From positions 1-33,303 of the forward strand of contig JAOQAF010000167.1 in the NCBI GenBank assembly GCA_025963735.1: DNA of 33,303 nt, written 5' to 3'. How positions within the stretch are numbered: the first letter of the stretch is position 1; every line of letters begins with the position of its first letter. Positions 1 to 6,900 of the stretch are shown one piece after another. Made by a program: the position numbers and the translations under genes. Below the pieces are notes generated by a model, which did no database searches, was not told the DNA's origin, and saw only the letters and a list, made by a program, of their open reading frames with translations. Source of the stretch: Bacteroidota bacterium (GTDB lineage: Bacteria; Bacteroidota; Bacteroidia; B-17B0; Aurantibacillaceae).

Positions 1-2
1 TG

Positions 3-935
3 AATGAACAGCTGGATAAAAAATCATCAGAATTAAAAGAGCTTAATAAAACTAAGACTCAACTGGAAACACTTAAGCGAGATTTTAAAGAAGTTGAAAC
101 CAAAATTCTAGTTGAAAAGGAACGGGAGCTTAATGAGAAATTAAATTCGGCCCGTGTAGAAATCAAGGTTCAAGCCCAGAAGGAGGCATATCTAAAGCTG
201 AAAGAAAAAGAAAAAATCATTGAGGATATGAAACTAAAGCTTGATGATGCCAAGCGTAAGGCTGAGCAAGGTTCTATGCAACTGCAAGGCGAGGTACAAG
301 AACTAGGTATTCTCGAAATGTTATCCTCCTTCCATCCCACCGATAAGATTACACAATCAAAGAAAGGAGCGAATGCTGCTGACATACTTCATGTGATTAA
401 AATGCAGAACGGAACTGAGTGTGGTAAAATCTATTATGAATCAAAGCGCACTAAGACGTGGTCCAATGATTGGATACCAAAGCTAAAGCAGGATAACTTA
501 AAAACGAAAGCTGATATTCTGGTACTAGTTACACATGCATTCCCAAAAGGGATTGAAAAATACGGTATTGTTGACGGAGTGTGGGTATGTGGCTTTAATG
601 ACGTAAAGGAATTATCCCTAGTTCTTCGCTATGGCCTGTTAAAGGTACAATCTGTTTTAGTTACCCAAAAGGGTAAGGACTCTAAGATGGCATCACTATA
701 TAAATATCTTACCAGCGAAGAATTCAAAAATGTATTCGAATCAATTCTGTCTGGGTTCAAAACTATTCAGGAATCACATCAAAGCGAGAAGACCAAGATG
801 CAAAAGATGTGGAAGGAACGAGAACATATGATGGAACAAATACTTTCCAGCTCAATGGAATTCTACGGTTCCGTTAAAGGAATAGCTGGGTCTGAACTCA
901 AAGCTATCGACTTTGATGTAACACAATACAAATAA
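3..935 (+). CDS. DUF2130 domain-containing protein, 5'-truncated by window edge (coiled coil plus PD-(D/E)XK nuclease-like domain)
   Basis: Frame 3 is open from position 3 (NEQLDKKSSELKELNKTKTQLE...) into the 228-935 ORF. Lys/Glu-rich coiled coil followed by GKIYYESKRTKTWSNDWIPKLKQDNLKTKADILVLVTHAFPKGI..GVWVCGF, typical of DUF2130. Confidence 0.85.
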   Translation, partial: NEQLDKKSSELKELNKTKTQLETLKRDFKEVETKILVEKERELNEKLNSARVEIKVQAQKEAYLKLKEKEKIIEDMKLKLDDAKRKAEQGSMQLQGEVQELGILEMLSSFHPTDKITQSKKGANAADILHVIKMQNGTECGKIYYESKRTKTWSNDWIPKLKQDNLKTKADILVLVTHAFPKGIEKYGIVDGVWVCGFNDVKELSLVLRYGLLKVQSVLVTQKGKDSKMASLYKYLTSEEFKNVFESILSGFKTIQESHQSEKTKMQKMWKEREHMMEQILSSSMEFYGSVKGIAGSELKAIDFDVTQYK

Positions 936-1121
936 TTAAGACACTCTGTATTATCAATACGTGCTAGGTTGATAGTATGGAAATGGTGAAGTGAGAAGGA
1001 AATGTGGGGTTTCCTTCCACTTCTTACTACCGAAAATCCCCGACAACTTCAACTTGAAGTTTTATTTCCAATGCCGTATAGTTGTAAAAATACCAGGTAT
1101 AAACTAAACACATTAAAAATC

Positions 1122-1538
1122 ATGGACCCATTAATGATATATAACCATCGGTTATTAGCCTTCGCAGAAAAGCTTAAAACTGCTGAAGAAACTGAGCCAT
1201 TCATTCATGAAATTCTATTTGAATGGCCACATAAGACTAAAATATTTTTTGATATAAGACATAACGCTGCCATTTTCAGTGTTCTCGCTGAACTATCCGA
1301 TGAATGGTACTTCAATAAGTTCACATGGAACTGGGAACTGAAAACATTTGAGGATATGACATCAGTTAGAGCCTGTATGGAATGGTTTGGATTAACACCA
1401 GAGGAATTTGTTCACCTTTTTGACCTTGATGGGTTACAAGACACCATTCGATACGGAGGAACAAAATTAACTGATACGAGTAAGCCCTCTGATTACGCTA
1501 ATAATATTATCGAGTTTGTATATAAAAGAAGTAAGTGA
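1122..1538 (+). CDS. Unknown protein (138 aa from MDPLMIYN; ORF track start at 1002 is less likely), overlapping the transposase start
   Basis: The 1002 start lies inside a strong hairpin (988-1023), so in-frame ATG 1122 is preferred. TGA 1536-1538 overlaps transposase GTG 1535-1537 (GTGA). Confidence 0.55.
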   Translation: MDPLMIYNHRLLAFAEKLKTAEETEPFIHEILFEWPHKTKIFFDIRHNAAIFSVLAELSDEWYFNKFTWNWELKTFEDMTSVRACMEWFGLTPEEFVHLFDLDGLQDTIRYGGTKLTDTSKPSDYANNIIEFVYKRSK

Positions 1539-2986
1539 AGGCAGTAAGGTCAAATAAAAAAATATCTCCGCATGGCGGTGTTGTTCCAATTCTTAAGAAA
1601 ATTAAAGAATATGGGATACCACAAGTCATTCGCTCCACTCTTGGAACTCGTAAGAAACAATCTAAGTATGGTTACGACGATATATTTATTTCATGGGTGC
1701 TGACAGCATTATGTGGGGGGACTAGGTTGGACCATATTACTAAATTTAAAAAGAGCTTAAATATTATTCCTGATTTGAAAATTCCTAGTCATGATACTTT
1801 GGGAAGAGTGATGAAAAAACTCGCTACTGAAGTCAAAACTGAAAAAAATATTTCTAGCGATAAAGAAGCTGTAATTAGATTTACCGATTATGATGATAAT
1901 TATGATTTAAATCGAATGCTTGTTAAGGCTACCAAAAGTGCTGGTGCGCTAAACGAAGGGCCTTCATATACCCTAGATATTGATGCCACATTTATTCCTA
2001 CAGAATGTAGAGGAGCGATTCGTAAAAAAGAAAGGAGTGGCAATTCAGATTATGCTAGAGTTGGTTTTAACCCCATGGTTTGTTTAATAGGAGATTTACC
2101 TGTATATATCAGTATGCGTAATGGAGACGCTGGAGCAAGATTTAGGCTGCTACACTGTATACAGGATTGCCTTACAATACTTAATGAATCTAACATTAAA
2201 GTGGGGCTTATTGTCAGCGATGCCGCTGGATATAATAAGGAAACTTTTGAAATGCTAGAATCAAAAGGTATCAAATTCCTTGTTAGATTCCCATTTCAAA
2301 ATAAATGGAAGGATTTTAGGAAGAAACTTGTTGAATGGAAAGACTGGAGGGAGAGTGAAATCAATACAGCTAATTTTAATTGGAAGTGTGAAGTTGCTGA
2401 CATACCATATAAAATGCATGATATACCAGCTGAAAGGCGTTTATCGCCAACATGGAGACTTGTTGTTATGCGAATTCCTACTAAAGAAACTTTAAATAAG
2501 CTAAATAAGAGTGAATATGATAGAAGGGTTTTAGTGGACAAAAAGCTTAAAAAACTTTCAGATAAAAAACTGTTAAAAGACCAAGGGAAGTCATATACAG
2601 ATGCTAACTGCAAAGAAATTGAGGGTTATGAATACAAGTTTTTTATTACAAATGACCATGTAAAATCAACTGAAGAACTTATTACAGCTTATAATAAACG
2701 TGGCAACGCAGAAAGAAAATTTTCATTCATGAAGAATGATTTTGCGTGGAGATTACCACCGTTCATGAATATGAATGAGAACACCGTTTTTATAATTGCA
2801 GCAGCCTTAGCTAACAATATATTTCGTGGAATGGTAATCTCATTGAAAGAACACGTTCCTACGCTAAGATTGAACGCTAGACTTGGAGACTTTCAAGCTC
2901 AATTTATTAATGTATCATGTGAATATATTAGAAATGGATTTTATAAATTTTACAATACAGATATAGCATTCGAAAAAATAATGTAG
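1535..2986 (+). CDS. IS1380-family DDE transposase
   Basis: 483 aa. KKISPHGGVVPILKKI N-terminus, YTLDIDATFIPTE, VSDAAGYNKETFEMLESKGIKFLVRF, and YNKRGNAERKFSFMKNDFAWRLPPFMNMNENTVFIIAAALANNIFRGM. Layout of IS1380/DDE_Tnp_1_4 with an apparently intact D-D-E. GTG start. Confidence 0.88.
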   Translation: MKAVRSNKKISPHGGVVPILKKIKEYGIPQVIRSTLGTRKKQSKYGYDDIFISWVLTALCGGTRLDHITKFKKSLNIIPDLKIPSHDTLGRVMKKLATEVKTEKNISSDKEAVIRFTDYDDNYDLNRMLVKATKSAGALNEGPSYTLDIDATFIPTECRGAIRKKERSGNSDYARVGFNPMVCLIGDLPVYISMRNGDAGARFRLLHCIQDCLTILNESNIKVGLIVSDAAGYNKETFEMLESKGIKFLVRFPFQNKWKDFRKKLVEWKDWRESEINTANFNWKCEVADIPYKMHDIPAERRLSPTWRLVVMRIPTKETLNKLNKSEYDRRVLVDKKLKKLSDKKLLKDQGKSYTDANCKEIEGYEYKFFITNDHVKSTEELITAYNKRGNAERKFSFMKNDFAWRLPPFMNMNENTVFIIAAALANNIFRGMVISLKEHVPTLRLNARLGDFQAQFINVSCEYIRNGFYKFYNTDIAFEKIM

Positions 2987-3009
2987 TGTGTTTTAAGGGG
3001 AACACTTTT

Positions 3010-3032
3010 GCCGATTTTCAAAAGAAATCGGC
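3010..3032. terminator. Stem-loop gccgattt-tcaaaag-aaatcggc, possible terminator without T-tract
   Basis: 8-bp perfect inverted repeat 3010-3017 / 3025-3032. Confidence 0.3.
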
Positions 3033-3072
3033 CAAGAGCTATTGGAAATAGTTAAATGCCTATCTTAGTATA

Positions 3073-3333
3073 ATGGCTAAGAAACCTACGAAAAAGAAAC
3101 AAAGAGGACCAAAGGCTGGCGACACTGTATTTTTAATCGGTGAAAAAAAACATATTGCAATGCTATTAGAGCACACATACACAGATAATGGACTTGAGTA
3201 TGGCTTTTGCATTTGGTCTAGACAAAAAATGGTGAATAATGAATTGGTTAACACAAATCACACAGGAAGTTTTTTATTATCACAATTAACTCTAGACCCT
3301 CCACCAAAACTGACAGACATGTACCTTATTTAG
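3073..3333 (+). CDS. Small hypothetical protein (86 aa)
   Basis: ATG start; basic N-terminus, then GDTVFLIGEKKHIAMLLEHTYTDNGLEYGFCIWSRQKM. Confidence 0.6.
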   Translation: MAKKPTKKKQRGPKAGDTVFLIGEKKHIAMLLEHTYTDNGLEYGFCIWSRQKMVNNELVNTNHTGSFLLSQLTLDPPPKLTDMYLI

Positions 3334-3598
3334 GTCGTTGGAGATTCTTTGAGTGAATGAAATTTTCGTGTATCTCTAACAAATCTTCCTCATCTGCGAT
3401 TCGCCATAATAAAAATAAAGGAATGGAAATATCAACTGGTTGATGGTTTTCAACGTACCAACAATGAGCAATGATTCCCTCTTTTGTGGAAACGACTTCT
3501 TTTAAGCAAACTAAACGGTGAGCATATTGCTCATACAGCCCAAAGCTATTGGACCTGACTACCATTTTTTGACCATATTGTAAAGGATAATCATTCAT
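3326..3598 (-). CDS. Small hypothetical protein (90 aa)
   Basis: ORF with ATG; GQKMVVRSNSFGLYEQYAHRLVCLKEVVSTKEGIIAHCWYVENHQ. Convergent 8-nt overlap with the 3073-3333 ORF. Confidence 0.6.
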   Translation of the reverse strand: MNDYPLQYGQKMVVRSNSFGLYEQYAHRLVCLKEVVSTKEGIIAHCWYVENHQPVDISIPLFLLWRIADEEDLLEIHENFIHSKNLQRPK

Positions 3599-3639
3599 AA
3601 ACTTCTGTTTTTTATAAATATCCCTCCAAGGGAAAAAGA

Positions 3640-3670
3640 TTGTGACACCTTATATTTTGTTGTAACTTTA
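3640..3670 (+). promoter_or_regulatory. Bacteroidota-type promoter for the 3683 small-ORF operon
   Basis: TTG (3640-3642), 20-bp spacer, TAacTTTa (3663-3670); resembles -33 TTTG / -7 TAnnTTTG. Confidence 0.35.
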
Positions 3671-3682
3671 TTAAAAAAATTT

Positions 3683-3946
3683 ATGGCAGAAAATGAATTT
3701 GAATTAAAAATCCACGAAACTATAAAAGATATGGATTTCGACAGAACCTCAATGGATGGTTCGCTAATTGCATCCTCAATTATTAACGAGGCTTACTTGA
3801 AAACAATATTAAGTCTTGGAATAGAGATTTTATCAAAAATGGATACATCTAAAACCAGAAAGGAACTAGGAGAACATTATGTGAATATGTTTAAAAACCA
3901 ATTAACCGACACCCTTGCACTCAAAGGTGCAAAGAAAAATAACTAG
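3683..3946 (+). CDS. Small hypothetical protein (87 aa)
   Basis: ATG start; first ORF of a tightly packed three-ORF run ending at a terminator. Confidence 0.65.
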   Translation: MAENEFELKIHETIKDMDFDRTSMDGSLIASSIINEAYLKTILSLGIEILSKMDTSKTRKELGEHYVNMFKNQLTDTLALKGAKKNN

Positions 3947-3950
3947 ACCC

Positions 3951-4175
3951 ATGGCAATAGAAAAATACAGTGTAGTTCAACTGAAATCAGGTGGACCTAA
4001 AATGACAGTAATCAGAATAGTTGGTGATGAAGACAACAGCAATCTTGCGGATTTCGCTTACAAACATACAGGTCATAAAGATGGAGACTTAATATGTGAG
4101 TGGTTTGATGACAAAAAAGTAAGTCATTCTAAAGTTTTCCCACTTGGTGCAGTTAAGGAAATTAACGAAGTATAA
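3951..4175 (+). CDS. YodC/DUF2158-like small protein (74 aa)
   Basis: ATG at 3951 (track start 3915 overlaps the previous gene). YSVVQLKSGGPKMTVIRIV...DLICEWFDDKKVSHSKVFPLGAVKEI matches the YodC-family layout. Confidence 0.8.
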   Translation: MAIEKYSVVQLKSGGPKMTVIRIVGDEDNSNLADFAYKHTGHKDGDLICEWFDDKKVSHSKVFPLGAVKEINEV

Positions 4176-4193
4176 TTTATTAAAAAAATAGCT

Positions 4194-4448
4194 ATGGAGT
4201 GGTGGTATAAAAGCGATAAGTATCCTGTCAGTAGTCATTCAATGACGCAAATGAAAAACCATTTGCAAAAAAAGTTTATTGAAGGTAATATGTTGAATAC
4301 AACTAGCCTTTTTGATGATGAAAACTATTTTTACGTCAGGACATCTAACAACATATACCTTCATACGTTTTTATTCGAACACGGATTTGATGAATTATAT
4401 GATGGAAAACCTAATGTTGAATTGAATCTTCTCTGGGGTACTTTTTAA
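4194..4448 (+). CDS. Small hypothetical protein (84 aa)
   Basis: Third ORF of the run; 18-nt gap from the DUF2158 gene, followed within 10 nt by a terminator. Confidence 0.6.
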   Translation: MEWWYKSDKYPVSSHSMTQMKNHLQKKFIEGNMLNTTSLFDDENYFYVRTSNNIYLHTFLFEHGFDELYDGKPNVELNLLWGTF

Positions 4449-4456
4449 AAACAAAA

Positions 4457-4478
4457 AAAGGGGTCTTTCGACCCCTTT
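4457..4478. terminator. Rho-independent terminator, plausibly bidirectional
   Basis: aaaggggtc-tttc-gacccctt t (4457-4465 / 4470-4478) with flanking A and T runs. Confidence 0.75.
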
Positions 4479-4494
4479 ATCATTAATTTAGAGC

Positions 4495-4644
4495 TTACGC
4501 TGCTCTATCTAATCTTAAATAAAACTCATAATTACCATCGAATGTTCCAAGAGTTTTTAACACTCCAAAAACAATCTCGTCCTTATTTGCTCTTTCAATA
4601 AAATATCGATGAGTATCCATATAATGAAGATACTTATCAGTCAT
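4495..4644 (-). CDS. Short ORF (49 aa, MTDKYLHYMDTHRYFIERANKDEIVFGVLKTLGTFDGNYEFYLRLDRAA), ATGA-overlapping or frameshift continuation of the upstream ORF
   Basis: Not in the ORF track (<60 aa). ATG 4644-4642 overlaps the TGA of the 4641-4841 ORF. Ends just before the shared terminator. Confidence 0.45.
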   Translation of the reverse strand: MTDKYLHYMDTHRYFIERANKDEIVFGVLKTLGTFDGNYEFYLRLDRAA

Positions 4645-4841
4645 CCATGTAAACCAGTCGTAGCAAAACGCTCATCCGTCACGGTTTCTCCATTTTTTTT
4701 AACTTTAAAATGGGTTTCTTTTTCATCAATCTGTAGGGCATAATCGAAAACAGTGTTCTCGTCCCCTTCTTCTGTAATTTGCCAAGCTCCATACATCATC
4801 TGCTCAGTCTCTTGTTGTTTTTCTTTCTGGTTTTTTACCAT
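4641..4841 (-). CDS. Small hypothetical protein (66 aa), possibly the 5' part of a frameshifted gene
   Basis: MVKNQKEKQQETEQMMYGAWQITEEGDENTVFDYALQIDEKETHFKVKKNGETVTDERFATTGLHG; ATG start. Confidence 0.5.
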   Translation of the reverse strand: MVKNQKEKQQETEQMMYGAWQITEEGDENTVFDYALQIDEKETHFKVKKNGETVTDERFATTGLHG

Positions 4842-4964
4842 ATGATATTTATTAAGTCATAAAATTAGGAAGAGAAAAACAAAAAGACGATTTCCTTATA
4901 CATCTTCGACCACGGCCTACTCATTTAATAAAACACCCAGCTCATTTTAGGAATTTTTATAATA

Positions 4965-4991
4965 AAAAAGGAGCTTATTTAGCTCCTTTTT
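4965..4991. terminator. Rho-independent terminator
   Basis: aaaaaggagct-tattt-agctccttttt, perfect 11-bp stem. Confidence 0.7.
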
Positions 4992-5158
4992 AACTTTGAC
5001 CCTCTATGCTCTTAAATAGACTTGCGTAATTAAGGCATTTATTAAGGGCTTTTTAACAAAAACGCTATAAATATGTATTTTAACAAACCTTAGTTCCCGC
5101 ATAAGTCATCGGAGGGTTAAAAAAGATAAGATCACCTAAAAACCCTTACTTTTACCAA

Positions 5159-6106
5159 GTGTTAACCGTAAGACATACCAGAGATTTCAGAATTGAAAAG
5201 CCCACCATTGTTACTATTGGTACATTCGACGGAGTTCATCTCGGGCACCAGAAAATTCTCAGAAGACTACAGCTGCTAAAAGAATTCCATAATTTAAACA
5301 CGGTTGTTTTAACCTTTGAACCGCATCCCCGAAAAATATTATTTCCTGAACAATCCGATCTTAAACTTATTACCCTGATTGATGAAAAGCTCGATCTGCT
5401 TGAAAAATACGGTGTGGATGTTACTGTTGTTTACCCATTTGATAAAGACTTTTCGAACATAGAATCCATTGAATACATAGAAGAGATTTTATTGAAAAGC
5501 ATGAAGGTTAAATATCTTGTAATAGGCTATGATCATAAATTTGGCAAAAACAGGAGCGGCGACATAGAAACTTTGAAAAAATACGCAGATCACTATGATT
5601 ATGTTGTTGAAGAAATTAACGCACTTGACATTGATAAAATTTCGATTAGCAGCAGTAAAATAAGGCACGCCATCGAAAGTGGAAATATTGAACTTGCCAA
5701 TGATTATTTAGGTCACTATTTTTTTCTGAATGCCACAGTTATTTCAGGTAAAAAACTGGGGCGCACCATTGGTTATCCCACCGCCAACCTTAAAACCGCG
5801 AGCAAGGATAAGCTAATACCTAAAGTTGGTGTTTATTTTGTGGAAGTAATAATAAATAAAGAGGCGTATTACGGAATGCTTAATATAGGTTATAACCCAA
5901 CAACCGATACTGACAATACTATTAAGATTGAAGTTCATATTTTTGATTTTTCGGAAGATATTTACAATAAAACGGTACGCATAAATTTTCTTAAATACTT
6001 AAGGGATGAAGAAAAATTTAATACCTTGGATGAGCTTACCGGTGCGTTACGCTCTGATAAAAAAAAGTGTATGCTTTTAATTGATGAACTAAAGCAAACA
6101 CGTTAA
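5159..6106 (+). CDS. ribF: Bifunctional riboflavin kinase/FAD synthetase RibF
   Basis: VTIGTFDGVHLGHQKIL, GYDHKFGKNRSGD, ISSSKIRHAIESGNIELAN, GRTIGYPTANL, GVYFVEV. GTG start in track. Confidence 0.93.
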   Translation: MLTVRHTRDFRIEKPTIVTIGTFDGVHLGHQKILRRLQLLKEFHNLNTVVLTFEPHPRKILFPEQSDLKLITLIDEKLDLLEKYGVDVTVVYPFDKDFSNIESIEYIEEILLKSMKVKYLVIGYDHKFGKNRSGDIETLKKYADHYDYVVEEINALDIDKISISSSKIRHAIESGNIELANDYLGHYFFLNATVISGKKLGRTIGYPTANLKTASKDKLIPKVGVYFVEVIINKEAYYGMLNIGYNPTTDTDNTIKIEVHIFDFSEDIYNKTVRINFLKYLRDEEKFNTLDELTGALRSDKKKCMLLIDELKQTR

Positions 6107-6126
6107 GCCAAAGATTAATTTAAAGC

Positions 6127-6729
6127 ATGAAAACAAGTATAGTTATCATAGTCATTCTTTTTTTGCAACAAGCTATTTTTGGGCAGAGTCAGCTTTTAGA
6201 TTCATTGTCTCTTGCAGCATGCCATGAATATACTAATTTAGACGAGGCGCTTAAAAATCCTGAAAGTGTTGTAAAACTTTCATTAAGAAAAAAGAAATAC
6301 AAAACATTTCCCTCAAAACTTTATGTATTCACAAACCTTCAATATTTAGATTTAAGTAAAAATTCAATAGATGAACTGCCCGACAGCATTACTGTGTTTA
6401 AGTCTTTACAATATTTAATCTGCAGTAAAGACGGTTTAAAACGTTTACCCAATAATATAGGTGATCTCAAAAATCTTAAATATTTAAACGTGAATCAAAA
6501 TGATATTGAACGTTTGCCTTATTCTTTTGGTGATCTGGAAAATCTTGAAATTGCCGACTTATGGAGCAACAACCTGGAGTATTTTCCGGAGACAATGAAA
6601 AAAAATACAAAATTAAAACTGATGGATTTACGCAACATACTTATTCCTCAAAACCATCAGGATATTATCCAGGCAATGCTGCCAAACACCAAAATTTATT
6701 TCAGTCCGCCCTGCAAGTGCAGCTGGTAA
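6127..6729 (+). CDS. Leucine-rich-repeat protein with signal peptide
   Basis: MKTSIVIIVILFLQQAIFGQSQ signal; repeated LxxLDLSxNxIxxLPxSI / LKYLNVNQNDIERLPYSF motifs. Confidence 0.85.
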   Translation: MKTSIVIIVILFLQQAIFGQSQLLDSLSLAACHEYTNLDEALKNPESVVKLSLRKKKYKTFPSKLYVFTNLQYLDLSKNSIDELPDSITVFKSLQYLICSKDGLKRLPNNIGDLKNLKYLNVNQNDIERLPYSFGDLENLEIADLWSNNLEYFPETMKKNTKLKLMDLRNILIPQNHQDIIQAMLPNTKIYFSPPCKCSW

Positions 6730-6748
6730 CGCTGTTGAGCTTTTCGGA

Positions 6749-6779
6749 CTTATTAAGAACGGTCTTTTAATAAGTTTTA
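6749..6779 (+). terminator. Weak terminator-like hairpin after the LRR gene
   Basis: cttattaaga...tcttttaataag with a small bulge, followed by tttta. Confidence 0.3.
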
Positions 6780-6900
6780 CATTCACCCCTAACAGGCAGG
6801 CAGTTTTATTCCAAATTTTATAGAGGTTTTAAAACTCGTTTTATTAAAAGGATACACCGTGTTCTTTTTACGGAGTTTATCGAACGGGCAACTAATAAAA

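Larger units (their letters stand above)
936..2996 (+). mobile_element. Candidate IS1380-family element bounded by TTAA (936-939 and 2993-2996), with imperfect terminal inverted repeats
   Basis: Inward from the left TTAA: GACACTCTGTATTAT (940-954). Inward from the right TTAA: AACACACTACATTAT (reverse complement of 2978-2992). 11/15 identical in register by hand alignment. Encloses the IS1380-like transposase, whose TAG stop (2984-2986) lies inside the right repeat. Confidence 0.5.

Noticed and set aside
2050-2613. Track ORFs 2050-2274(-), 2280-2495(+) and 2296-2613(-) inside the transposase
   Set aside because: Fully antisense or out of frame to a clear IS1380 transposase; no recognisable protein features.
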